Assembly (NCBI GenBank): GCA_023846275.1 | Contig: CM043865.1 | Location: 5,134,068 to 5,198,067 of the forward strand | Length of the DNA: 64,000 nt | From: Vanilla planifolia | Lineage: Eukaryota; Streptophyta; Magnoliopsida; Asparagales; Orchidaceae | Direction: 5' to 3' | Shown: positions 27,637 through 40,284 of the stretch, piece after piece | How positions within the stretch are numbered: the stretch's first letter is position 1 | Layout: the number at the start of each line of letters is the position of its first letter | The notes under the pieces: generated by a model | The model's input: the letters and a program-made list of their open reading frames with translations, nothing else | Told to the model about the DNA's origin: nothing | Databases searched by the model: none | Translations under genes and position numbers: made by a program

Positions 27637-28583
27637 GTGTTTGTTTCTTTGTTGCTTCTTCAAGCTTCCGCCTCCACTTCTCTCAAGCTGGGATTTGGTT
27701 ACAGGCAATCTGGAAGCCGTCGTGGCTGGAGGCTCTGGACACGCAGAAGTTCTTCGTCGGCTGTTCGTTGCATGAGAACACGAGGAAGAACGAGAAGAAC
27801 ATCTGCTGCTTGGACTGCTGCACCAGCATCTGCCCGCACTGCGTCGCCGCACACAGGAGCCACCGGCTCGTGCAGGTCCGGCGATACGTGTACCATGATG
27901 TGGTGAGGTTGGAGGACCTTGAGAAGCTCATAGACTGCTCCAGTGTTCAGGTATTGCCGCCATGGTTGCAGAGTTTTGTGGGTTCTTTGATCTCTGCTCT
28001 GGTGGCTGCCTTATTCCCGTTTTGTGGGTGCAGTCTTATACCATCAACAGCTCCAAGGTGGTTTTTATCAAGAAGAGACCTCAAAGCAGACAGTTCAAAG
28101 GAGCAGGAAACATCTGCACTTCTTGTGATAGGAGTCTTCAAGAGCCTTACCTCCATTGCTCTCTGGGTTGCAAGGTAACACCAATGTAGAGAATTCTCTG
28201 ATTGTTGATATATTACCAAGGAATGCAATTCTGTAATCGAATTCTCTCTTATATATCAGGTGGATTATGTGCTGAGACAAAAGAAGGACCTCTCTCAATA
28301 TCTTCGGACATGCGAGTCTCTGCAATTGAGCCCCGACTTCCTCCTTCCCCAAGAAGCTTTTGGCGTAGACGAAGACACAAACGACACCACCCACTCCACC
28401 GTGGTCGAAGGCGACGACCTTCTGCTGTCGTCGGACTCGGAGAATTTGAGCATGCCTCCAAGCTCGGAGATCGCATTCAAGAAGCGAAGTGCGATCTACT
28501 TCTGCGTAAGGACGGCTAAAGCAGATCCGGCAATGAACATGAGCAGAAGGAAAGGTGTCCCACATAGGTCTCCTCTATGCTGA
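27630..28583 (+). CDS. PLATZ zinc-finger transcription factor, 4 exons, 237 aa
   Basis: Exons: 27630-27632 (only the ATG), 27705-27950, 28034-28174, 28260-28583. Introns are GT-AG and all phase 0. Residues C21, H24, C36, C39, C44, C47, H51 and H54 form the PLATZ pattern C-x2-H-x11-C-x2-C-x4-C-x2-C-x3-H-x2-H. A second cysteine set (C-x2-C...C-x3-C) lies in exon 3 around the segment 'CTSCDRSLQEPYLHC'. Known for the family: plant-specific zinc-dependent DNA-binding proteins that favour A/T-rich DNA and mostly repress; members affect leaf growth, senescence and endosperm development. Length fits (~240 aa). The acidic, Ser-rich C-terminal third is variable in the family. Intron 1 is 72 nt with no in-frame stop, so retaining it would add 24 N-terminal residues. 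Splicing creates the favourable start context ATGGCA, which is why I prefer the spliced form. The protein should be nuclear. Confidence 0.93.
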
Positions 28584-31500
28584 ATGCTGAACGATGGGTT
28601 TTTGACTGCTCCAAGAAGAATTTACTGGGTTTACTTGTGTAAAGGCATCCATTAAGTCTGTCCTAATTCCAAGCTTTTAATGTACAATTCCCAAAAGCTT
28701 TTTCTTAACTAAGGGTTTTGAGGAAGGGAAGAGCTTAAACATGCCTGTTTCACAGTGAACCAGACAAGTTTGCATCCAGTTCTCAACCATTAAAGAAAGA
28801 AACCAGATTTCATAATAAACTTCCATGGAGGTCTCCTTTGGTTCCATTGCAAGAATGAAATGAGTTAAGGAGTCTTTAATAATTAAACAAGGACAAGCTT
28901 ACTAAAAACGAAGAAAAGCAAATTGCAAGATTCAATTAATGGTCCCATGCAATGGAAGAAAAGTTATAGAAAACTAGTAAATTATAAAACAAGAAGAACA
29001 TGACACAGCCTGCATTAATGACCAAGAAGAAGTTATAACCACAGCAAGATTCTTTCCAAAACAATTACAGCAATACATTTGAAGCTATTTAATGAAGATG
29101 ACAAGTTCATCAAAACAACTACAAGTTGCCTTTTGTTTGACTTTGCAGTAAATAAGGGAGGATGCATTAGATCGAAAGGTCATCAGACATTGAAGGTAAC
29201 ATATGCTACATCATTCGTACACTTTGAGAAGAGAAGATGAGGACTAAACCTTCCTCCATAGTTAATTAATCTAATATGTTATAAGTCCAGTGTTTGATTC
29301 ACATTCTTTACCAGTAAACATGATAAACAATTGAAGGCTTACATATCAGCACATGCATTTAATTATTACCATCAATGACATGAGGCAATTAACACTTATC
29401 TACATTAATTTATTTACAACTTATTTTTATGAATCAATCAAATAGGTTTATATTTGCAACTTTATTCTACATAATTTAAAGAGGCAATGTCCATCACTCA
29501 ACTCTTGGCCTTTTAAGACATGATTATAACTTTATCATAGAACTAAGGCTCCCTTTAGGTAACTTATTTGTATGTCAAAAATAGATTTTATTTTTCAAAA
29601 AATTATCCTTTTTGGTACTAAGTATCATGCATTTGAAACGAAAAATGTTAGTTTGGAATGATATATTGACATGGTAGGCATCGTGATTAATATAAGGTCG
29701 TTAAAGTCCACAAGATGAGAGATGAATTATGAAAATTAATGATCAATCTAATTTTATAACTCATTTTTTTTTTCAAATTTAATTCTAATAATTTAGTAAT
29801 AAGTAACAATAAAAATGTATTATTTTCTATAAATTAATTTCAATAATTTAAGTTATGTAGTAATTTCTCAATTTTTTTGTAAGATATTTTATACAACTAA
29901 AACAATTTCAAAATAAAATTTTTTTGATTATCTTAATTGCTCTTAAGAATTGATATAAATAAGTTTTAGAAAACTTATGTAGTTTTGAAAATAATTGTGT
30001 AGGAGTGCAAGAAGAATAAAAAATATAAAATAATTTTTAGGTAATTCGATTCAAACTCGAATTTACATTCACTTTCAGTCAAACAACTAGACTTCTACTA
30101 TAAATTGATAAAAATCGTGAAGAACAAATACTATGGGGGAGAATTGTGGTATTTAAATTAATCGTTAATCAACTGTTTTATGAAACAAAATTTTCTTTTT
30201 AAACACAACAAATTAAAACAGCAGCTAAGTAAAGAAACTCAAATTTGAAGTAAAAACAACAGCAAATAGAGAAATGTATACAAAAAATTTTAGGTGATTC
30301 GGCCTGCCAACTGTTTACATTCACCCCCAATTAATCTAATCAAGTTTTTCATTAGTCATTTTCTTTTGTTGCAACGGGTAAAGATAAACTGTATACAATA
30401 AGGTGCTTAGAAGAGACTAAAAACAATAGCCAATAACAAAAATAAATTCTTTGCAATTCAATGCATACAAAGTCCTATGCTTCAAATCCTTCAAAACAAA
30501 TGTGGCAAAAAATAAATGCAAAAGATGTTACCAGTGTAAATAATAAGAAGTGAAATGCAAATAATAATTCAAAGTATTACAAAGATAATGCAATTTCTAC
30601 AGCTAAAAAGACAATGAATTTCTTGGCTTAGTCTTTTACTTATAAGTTTTTTATTTTGCAATGTATCATTAGTCTAATTTTCTAAAAATTAACATCTATT
30701 TTTATTAGACATAGTCTTCAAACCGATCATGGAACATGTAATGACTAAAATTGCATTCTTGAAAAGTTCCAAATAGTTGTTACACTCTCGGGATTCATAT
30801 AGTATTAATACGTCAGGGATATTATATCATGGTAATAAGATTCGTATAGTAATCATCCCAACGATGCACTTATTTAATTAGATCATTTTGATTAAAGTAT
30901 ATTATACATATACAAAGATAATATTGTATAGTACGAGTAAAACAAAGTCTCTCGTAACTAAATTATGGACTCTTGAGAAAATGTTGTATAATGTAGGATC
31001 ATACAGTACGATATGTTGTATGAAATCTCACATCTAATAAATAACAACTCTTTAAACAAAAACTTTATGATAACTCTGAATCAATGTTGGAACAACAAAA
31101 GTATGTGATTGGTACGATAGAAATTGGTTCAAAATTGATCGTAATAGTCTAAATATAGATCACAACAATACAACTCATATTTTCACAAGAGGTCGAGCTC
31201 TCGGGAAAATAAACGTATACTGTGATTATAAACTACAAATGGATAAATGAAATAAATTTTACTTATATTAACTCGACTAAAAAATAGATCGTACTCATAC
31301 AACATACTCTACCATATTTATATGACAGTGACAAATGTGTACAAAACTTTCTTATCAATTCAATTTAAAATCGTATTGTACGTTTGTAAAAATTTCTTAA
31401 CAACTAAACATATTAATTCGATATTATTATTATTATTATAGTACAACAATAAAAAAATTGAAAAATATAAAAACTAATAGTTTTAACGCTGATTGTATCA

Positions 31501-34500
31501 ATATGATGCACATATCATCTTAGTATTGTTATAAATATTCTTAACAACTAAATGTACAAATACGATGTTACTATTATTATAGTACAACAACGAAAAATTT
31601 GAAAAATATATAAACTGAGTTTTGACACTTATATATTAGTTTGATACGCAAATCATCCTAATACTTGGTGGAAAACATGAAAGTCAGTCTATGTATTTAT
31701 GCAATAAATTTATTATACACGTACGATAATGAAACAAAATTATTCAAGCACGTACGAATACGATGCATGGACTTCGTATTATATGATAATAAAAGTATAA
31801 ACAAATTGAGGTATACTATTACAATATAGTGATTGCATTAATATATACGAAAACAATTATATAAAAGTTTCAAATAAACATACAAATACGATGTAGATTT
31901 CGTACTGTATGATGTGTAACTCTTGTAGATTAACATATAGTTGAATTAATATTAAATAAAAATTATACATATATAACTAATATTAAGCTTATATATTTAA
32001 CTAATCCTGAGATAAAATAAACTACATACTCATATGAAAAAATATTCGTACTCAAAATGAATTCAATGATAACTTTACTTTGAGAGATTAGATAACACAC
32101 GTATGAGACCAATACCTCATACGACCTGATTCACAGTACAACTAATTATTGAGATGGTGATTGCAATTGTACGATGAAAACATTTGTAGCATATGATGCC
32201 TTAACAATGCCAAACTTTATTTGAGAATTAATGCCAAATGTGGTATCCAGTACAATATCAGACATCATAATATACGAAAAAATAATAGACAGCAAATAAC
32301 TCAAGATGAGATATAAAGTCGAAGTATATGAAATAAAGTATACAATGCAATCCTATTTGTACCATTTTTTTTCAAAAGATAAGGATTTAATATTCCATCA
32401 CAATAATTGAGTAGAAATGCATAGCTCATTGTGGATTAGCCAGGTCACAGAGAACTTAGTTCTCCGATCCATGATTTGAAAACTGAGCCACCAATAAACA
32501 AAGATCTCAAATCTTCATTTACTTCAAATGTAAGATCCTTGCTTTAATAAAAACGCCAACTTTGATCAAAAGTCTTCAAACAAAATCAATTATGTCAAAG
32601 TTTAAACTATACGTTCACAAAACTCAAACTAGTAATAGTAATAAATAGTTCAATTTTGTAATCATTATCTTTAAGGGTACAACACAAATTACTCCTGCTT
32701 TGTCATACAAGATGGGATAAACCTAATACAACTACTTACAAATTCACTCTTTGTCACAATCAAGGGGTTTATCTAATATAAGTAATGAGTACAATGGCTT
32801 AACTAAAAATACAACATAATTATATAACATAGTTCTCAACTTGTACACCATGCACACAAAAACCATATAGCATTGAATTAAAATGATATAAAAGATATTA
32901 CCATGTAAGATTAGAAGATGATAAAATATTGATGATAAAATCAAGAATGCAACAACATGAAAGTTCTGTTGTCTACAACTAGTATTGAAAACCTTACTTT
33001 TAATTTGCAACCAAAGGATTTTACAATTAAATTATCATCATATTCTTCTTGATTTTATTTTTTATTTATATGGATAAATGAATAAGAGAGACAAATAAAG
33101 AACTTCCAATGACGATAATGATATTTCCAAGACACTCTAACAAGTAGTTATATGTTTCATAATCTCATTATATTAATACATTTAGGACATCATATTAGAA
33201 TGATAAGAATAAAAATAGGATTTTCCCATCGATCCAATGACACGATTAACACTTATTATTCAAAAATAATTTAATCGTATATGTCTAAGACAGATTATTG
33301 CACGATATCAATATATATATATCATATTAGACGATCACATGAATTATATTAATACAATGTAGTTAATGTATACAATTTAAACAGATCATATATATCTAAT
33401 ATAAGATTATCATTACAAATTATGCATTTTCACTAAAAATCAAGCTTTTGGAAAATGTTGTTTGATTTGATCATATAAGGATGATCTCTTGCATGATCAT
33501 TCATATAATGCTCGTGGAAACTCAACTTTCAAAGAACAGATAATGCACATATAAAGTCAATACCTTATACAATTTTGTTAAAGCTTCTAATCATTTGTCT
33601 AGATGACGGCTGCATCCATACGATGAAGTCATTGTGCCTATACAAATGCTAATGAAAACATCAAACTTCAATGAAGGCTTTAAGCTAGAATATAAACCAT
33701 AAAAGTATGAACATTAGGTTGTAAGGAATGTAGTTTGTTTTAAACCTCTTAAAAGTTAACTTGGCTCTAAAGCATACATATAATAATATTATAATTAAAC
33801 TAATACAAATCTAGAGTACTTTATAAGCTAGAAGATATATTTTTAACAATGCATGTATGAAATGAAAATACAATACAATCCTAATTATGTCATATAATAA
33901 AATGCAAGATGAAATTAACCACTCAAATCAGATTAATTGCAAATAAATGAACTCCTAATAGTCAATCATTCTTACAAGAAGTACGATCAAGACTTTATGA
34001 TATGGAAGTTGAGGCAAAAGTCTTGAGCACAAATATTCATCCTTCATCTAATTCAAGTACTTGAATCTTACTCCTTTCTAATCATTTACTACATACGCAC
34101 AACACTTCCAAATATTCATTAATAAACAATAACTTGATTTTATAACCATCATCTTTAAAGATACAAAAAGCATGACAAAGGAGGCACCATGTTTGAAATG
34201 CAACTTTGATGGTTCGATTTTGTCTTAAGTTGGCTAAGGGAGCTATGGTTCTTTAGAATCACTAGAGTCAATAGCTACAATGGCGGTTTCATATATACAC
34301 ACTTGTTGGATAGTCTGCTTGTGTCTGTGTTGAAAGCAACTCTATCTCTACTGTCTTTCACATCCCTCAAACCTTTAAGTGCTGATCTCTAAAATGTCAA
34401 GATTTGGTCAATTTTCTACTCACATATTAACATATTCACAAATGTAATAATTGATTTTTGTGTTTATCAAATTACTCAAGAAAGTTTTATGTGGGTTAGT

Positions 34501-36247
34501 GACATGTCCATCCCACTAGAGTTCTTAATGATCTTTGATGGGAATCATTAGAGTTGTACCATGTTGGGCTTAGTCCGAGTTATCAAAAAAAAAACCAACA
34601 AAGTGCATGATTAATGCAAGAATTTCATCTTCACACACAAAATGAGTAAAATTAAAATCAAAATAAGATTATCCTTTAATTAAATCACACCCACAAATGA
34701 ATTTTTAAATTCATAATTTCAAATATGTTATTTTGGAGAACCACAACAACTTTGAATTTTGACAATCCAAGAAAGCTCATAAAAAAGCCATTCATTCTAA
34801 TGCAAGAAAGTAACCTTCCACAAAATGTTCAAATTTTATTGCAAGCAGATATTGTAAGGTCAGAACCTACTTATGTGTTCCTAGAGAAAGCAATTAGATT
34901 TTTCAGGGTTAAGCACAACTGCTTTTCATGAAGCTTTCACAAAATTCCATTTTCTTATGCAAACCAAACCAATTTTGACTTAATTAAGCCTTAAATGTGC
35001 TTCACAATCTCAAGAATTCATAAATGAAAATTCCATATAAACATTCACAGAAGAACAAGCTCCATCTTACCCCTTGTTTGTGAAATCCATAGGAAGAATA
35101 GCATGTTCAAATTATACCTCAGCATAACTTGTCTTCAACTTGGCTTTTCATACTGCCCTTCATTATTCATACGCTAAATAAGCTTCAGAAAACCCACCAA
35201 AATGCAAAAGCAATTCTATGTTTCCATAGTCACAAAAATTACACTTGTTTTAAGTAATTAATTTTTTAAGCTTAGGTAAGACATTAGTTTTAATAGCACA
35301 ATGGCCACAAATGAATCAAACATTAAAATACAACTACTCAATAAGAAAATTATGTTCATGTCATTATGTTTGTTAAAGTTCATGTTTTAAAACGTTCACA
35401 GCAACATCTTAAGGCTCATCAAAACTTAACTAAAGGTAGGCCTGCAAAAGTATGGTTAGTAGTTTTGTTGCCAAACTTACCTACATGTCTTTCTCTACTC
35501 TATTTCTGCACCTTCTCAAGTATACCACCACAGCAACAATATATTTGTTAGAAGCTTTCTAAAGTTAAGTAAAATGTGTATCAAACCAAGAACCTCTCAT
35601 ATAGACAAATCAACAACTTTTGCAGTATACCACAAAATATACCAATGTAGCAATTGTATATCTGTTAGAAACATTATAAAATGTAGTAAAATGTGCATTA
35701 AAGCAAAAGCCACACAGACAAATCATCAACTGTATTGATCATTTTAGCCAAATCATCACTTGCATATGCATTCCAATAACAAGGCACCTTTAACAGTGGA
35801 TCCACAAAAATGCATACTACAAATGATGATACTTCGAGAATATCCATCATTGTTTTGAGAGCTCCAGGTAAGTTGCCCAATGACAGGCCATCAAACCAAG
35901 CATGCTCACGAGTGATCACGAACTAATGCAAATGTAGAGGCAAAACAATGATGAAAAGCTCGAAGTATTTCCTATGTCAATGGGGTGATCATGCACGCTT
36001 CTGGTGTGCTAATTGCTAGTAAATGTGTTGAAATTGTGAATCTTGAACGGTTGGATTTTTACAGGTTTCATCGTAAAATGTTTGATCCAAGGAGCCATGA
36101 TGTAAATAGATGATGCAAGAGATACTAATAGTAAAGAGTAATCAATCTTCTTCACGAACACCATTACAAACTTCAAATATACATCTACTCTCAAGCCATG
36201 AAATTATATGTAACATTCCACTATGTTAAAAAAACCAAGAATCAGTA
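28584..36247. other. AT-rich intergenic DNA with decayed repeats
   Basis: Includes the PLATZ 3' flank. Around 30032-30120 and 30285-30365 two diverged blocks share a 'ttaggt(a/g)attcg' start and a 'tttacattcac' core, a pattern seen in old LTR ends. At 30.8-32.3 kb short 'tacgat' and 'gtacga' words recur. Open frames of 60-90 codons at 32.7, 34.7 and 35.7 kb match nothing I know. No gene is supported. Confidence 0.5.
31380..31670 (+). repeat. Diverged tandem pair, ~155-bp unit
   Basis: Two successive blocks begin 'cttaacaactaaa' (about 31388 and 31540). They continue through 'ttattatagtacaacaa', then 'ttgaaaaatata', 'aaact' and 'tgatgcacatatcat' or 'tgatacgcaaatcat'. The copies are clearly related but diverged. 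Confidence 0.5.
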
Positions 36248-36639
36248 TTATGGCTTCTGAGCAGAGAACATTATAAAAGCTCTTTGTACTTTAGCTGAAT
36301 AGTTTATGAGTCCACATGACTTGCAAAGGTCTTCAATCTCCTTCTCAGTAAAATAATTATAAGTATTGTTCGTTAGTCCAAAGAACTGCACCACACAAGT
36401 TAAATACTAAGTCTGGATACCTATCATTTGAGATGTTAGGATTGCAGTAGTAAGGGCAAACTAAAGAGATCAAATTACCAGTCTAAGTTGCCTCAGTTGT
36501 TCAAAAGAGAAGGGACTATTTAAAGCGGTTGCTAGAAAGGTAGTTGCCACAAAGATCCCGCCACTTTTCAAGATTCGACTTATTTCAGCAACCTAGGTGT
36601 TAACAATGAGAATTTTAGCGGGCATGGTAAGAAATATAT

Positions 36640-36684
<45 letters not shown>

Positions 36685-39600
36685 TATACAAATGACATAA
36701 AATTGAAGATTAAAATTGAAATAAATGATAGGACAGAAAAAAAAAGAGGAAATAATCAAGAACCTAGCAAGGGAAGTGCAGATGAACAGCCAAGCATTTA
36801 AGCCTGTGCACCAAGGGTAGTTAATCTAGATATTTAAAACAGATGTGACATACATAGCAAGCTGGAAGGTGTGTGATGATTAATGTAGCTGCTTGTACAA
36901 ATTAGTACAACTAGTGTCATGTAGAAATATGAATAATTAAAAGATTGTTCTATTTAGGACCCCCATGCTTCTTAGATTATTCCAATAGTATAAGCTAATA
37001 GCGATCCTTATATCTGTCTATCCCTTAGGGCTAACTGCCTTCCTATCCTCATGGGCCCCCACCCGACTGTTGTGGGAGGTGACTTTAACTGTATCCTTTC
37101 TCATACGCAGAGGCAGGGTGGTAAGGCCTTTGCCTTTATCCAAGCATAGGAGGACTTATCTAACTTTATCACATCTTCTACCTTACATGAACTTTGATTT
37201 GTTGGCCTCCTCAAGTTTCAAGGCTCCAAAGTCACCCATTGTACCTACATTAGCTTTAAACAATGCCCACTCCTTTAGTTTTCTAGTCTATCCTTTCAAA
37301 GACTTCACCATTCCCCAAATTTGAGGATGTATGGCTAGCCTTTGCCAATGCAAGAGATGTTATTTCCAAGATCTAGTCCACTTGTGCAATGGGGATCCTT
37401 CCCCTCTTTTATCCACACCCATAAGTGCACTTGCACCCAACATCATCTCCTTCTTGAAACAAGTTGGGGTTGGGCAACCTATTTCCTCTCTGCTCTACCT
37501 TTTAAAGACCAAATTGACTCCAACATAAGAAGCATAGTTATTAATACTTGATTGATGAGGAGCTTGATAAGCTTCTCACTCCTATAACTAATTACAATAA
37601 TAGGTTTGACTTGAAATCTAGTGGTGGCAGAGGACCAAAGTGAGGTGGCTCTAACCATTGCCCACTCCCACTTCAGTTTTTCAAGTATTCGGCAACTTCA
37701 CCATTCCCCAAAGATTGAGGATGTCTAACCATCCTTTTCAATGCAAAAGATGTGATTTCCAAGCCCTAGTCCACTTGTACCATGGGGTCCCCTCCCTCTT
37801 TTATCCACAACCATAACTACACCTACACCCTCTATCATGTCCACTCTTGAAGCAAGTTGGGTTTCGACAACCTATTTCCTCTCTTCTCCACCATTAAGGA
37901 CCAAATTGACTTACTTTCAACATAAGGAGTGTAGTGATCAGGGCCTGATTTATGAGGAGCTTGATAAGCTTGTTGCTCTTATGTTTAATTACAATATTTG
38001 GTTAGTTTGACTGAAGGCCAAAGTGAGGTGGCTCCAATTGGGTGACAAGAATTTCCCCTTTTTCATAAAGAGAACACTTCTTATAAGCATTTTAATTGTA
38101 TTTCCCATTTGGCAAATGAGGACAGTTCTCACATTATGAAACCTTCTAACACCCCAAACACCCTAATTACTTTCCTCAATCATAAGTAGGCTTAACACCC
38201 TCCCTTCCCTCCACTAAACTTCCATCTCCCTCTAATTTGGGCCCTTCTTTTGGTTGACCAGATCCTTGGGTTGTGTTCCCCTATTTCACAAGAGGAAATT
38301 CTTGTTGTTAAGCAGACCCTCCCAACTATGCTTTGAATGTAGATGGTATCACAAGATCTTTTATTAAGTATTATTGGGATATAATAGGTAGAGATTTCAT
38401 TGTTGTGATCAAACATTCATTTACCTACTCTTAAATGCCCCAATATTGGTATAATACTATGGTTATCCTTATTCCCAAAGTTGGTTGTGCATCTCACTCC
38501 AAATTCTTCCAAATGATTAGCTTTTGCACTACAACATATAAGATAATCACCAAGATCTTGGTTAATTGCATCAAGAACTGCTTTGGGCCCCTCATTGAGC
38601 ATGAGAAAAATACCTTTATACATGAGCAAAGCAATGCTAAAGACCATTTGTTGGCCCAAGGGATCTTCCATTGTATGAGTTCATAGCTATCAAGGTTGAT
38701 ATGGAGCACACCCACGACAGTGTTGGCTGAACCTTCTTTATGACCAAGCTATATAACTTTGACTTTCTCCAGCATTGGCATATGGGGCCCTCCGAGTACA
38801 TTTCTTTGCCCAAGTACTCACTTCTAGTCAATGATGCTTGAATGGACAAGATCTCTGGGTTATGGGGCCTTATGCAAGATTGTCCTTTGTCCTATTTCTT
38901 AATCCTCGACACTAAATTTTCATCCATCCTCATCCAATAACACATGCAAGCAAGCATTCTTAAGGGTATTCAGATATCTCCCGATGCCCTATCCATCTCT
39001 CACCTATTCTTTATGAATGATATCCTCCTTTTCAACCCAACTACGTGCCTACAAATCCTTAAATTCTCCTCTATCCTTGATGATTATTGAAGCACTAGGG
39101 ACTCCCATCAATTCCTTGGCCTCTCTACTGGAGTAAATGCAACAACAAACAAACTAAAATAGGCATGATTTCTCCTAAGTATTCTCGCAATAGCACTGTA
39201 CCAATTCTGGAAAAATAGGAATTCCAAGGCTCATTCTCAGCCATTTATGGGCCCTTCTACATTACTTCAAATCATCATGCAAGCTGATAGGAACTAGACC
39301 TCCACTCCTTCCAAATGGTTAATTAGAGTGAATCATTAATGTTCTTTAATAAGAACACTGTGACCAAAGGATGATTGCCAATATGCCACAATTTATAACT
39401 CATAAGACTAGTATGTACTTGAGGGTCCCTGTTATTTGTAAGAAGCCGACTTTGATTTCCATAACATTGTTTCCAAAGTCAGTAACAGAATCGACTCCTA
39501 GGGTGCTAAAAAACTTTCTTCGGTGGGAACGGTCATCCTTATCAATACTGTTATGAGCTCTCTTTCCGTCTACCTCATGGTCCACATGAACTTCTTAACA

Positions 39601-40284
39601 TGCCCAATACCACTGAAAGACAGCTTCAGGGCTTCTTGTCAAGGGGATAACTCGCGCTCTTTGTCTCCTAGGAGACAATCATGCTAATGAGTATAGTAGC
39701 TTGGGATCCATTGCTTCAGACCATGGAGGGAAAGCCTTGTAACTAAATACTTGGTTCAGCTCATTGCTAGGTCCTCTTCTTTGTGGGTTGAATGTCTCCA
39801 AGCAAATACGACGATCATGCCAACCCTTTTCAGGTTTGTAAGGGACAAATACGTCTAGAAGCTCTAAAGACGTGTTCTATCAAATAAAGTTCAAAACCGT
39901 TGTCTACCAAAGTAACAAATTTAGAAAAATGATTTTTTAAATTCCAATTCACTTGTTTGTTGGATGTAATTGATAGATAATTGCATCATTTTGTTAATGC
40001 TTCTGTGCAACAAAACATTTCAAGCCAGATTCTTGATAAGAGCAGGAAACCTGGCAACTTCCCACAATAGCTTCTAATTTACGAAGTTAGCCTCAAGAAA
40101 AAGCAAACTAAGATCAAGGAATATGAATTAATGAATGCAGGAGATACAGAGATTGCACACTAAATAATTTACCGCATTGGAGGGAGAGGGCCAGCAGTGT
40201 ATAGCAGCACCAGCATGAACAGCATCAATTGAACCTGATGAGAAGGGAAGCCTGGAGACATCCGCCCTTACAACAGCAATATTC
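36248..40284 (-). CDS. Plastid-type SAM-dependent methyltransferase, last three exons only
   Basis: Three exons in order: 40284-40173, 36592-36479, 36385-36248 (stop TAA). Introns are GT-AG and phases join cleanly into 120 codons plus a leading partial codon. The translation runs from 'NIAVVRADVSRLPF' through 'VHAGAAIHCWPSPSNA', 'VAEISRILKSGGIFVATTF' and 'EIEDLCKSCGL' to 'FIMFSAQKP'. This is the C-terminal half of the plant family typified by Arabidopsis At2g41040 and At1g78140, predicted chloroplast methyltransferases of class I fold; the substrate is not known to me. The 5' exons (transit peptide, CxxC region, SAM-binding glycine motif) are not found before the gypsy array at 46,374. Either they lie beyond the window across a giant intron, or this is a truncated gene. 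The middle intron (36593-40172) has been enlarged by a LINE. The three exons carry no stop or frameshift. Confidence 0.85.
36643..36681. repeat. (TA)n microsatellite in methyltransferase intron
   Basis: About 39 bp of TA repeat, 50 bp upstream (in gene sense) of the exon that begins 'VAEISRILK'. Confidence 0.95.
37020..39880 (+). mobile_element. Decayed L1-type LINE in an intron, antisense to the gene
   Basis: Segments in the right order of a plant LINE ORF2 are visible through stops and frameshifts. Near 37070 is an endonuclease segment containing 'GGDFNCIL' and 'FIQAQEDLSNF'. At about 38030-38080 is a linker segment 'VRWLQLGDKNFPFFHK'. At 38435-38690 is a reverse transcriptase segment with 'ILIPKVG', 'YKIITKILVN' and 'LLAQGIFH'. 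At about 38865-38915 is 'LMQDCPLSYFL', matching the usual LRQGCPLSP-type motif. At 39.72-39.84 kb is a C-terminal stretch with 'DHGGKAL'. No intact frame remains. It lies wholly between two methyltransferase exons, on the opposite strand. Its ends and target-site duplication could not be fixed by eye. Confidence 0.8.
37262..38035 (+). repeat. Internal tandem duplication of ~390 bp within the LINE
   Basis: Copy 1 (about 37262-37653) and copy 2 (about 37657-38035) align along their length. Shared landmarks include 'cttcaccattccccaaa', 'tagtccacttgt', 'ctcttttatccaca', 'caacctatttcctctct', 'gaggagcttgataagctt' and 'ccaaagtgaggtggct'. Copies are diverged, so the duplication is old or arose in an ancestral element. 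Confidence 0.75.

Noticed and set aside
35698-35919. 73-codon minus-strand frame just past the methyltransferase stop
   Set aside because: Not recognisable, not needed for the methyltransferase, whose conserved C-terminus ends at 36248. May be 3' UTR or chance.
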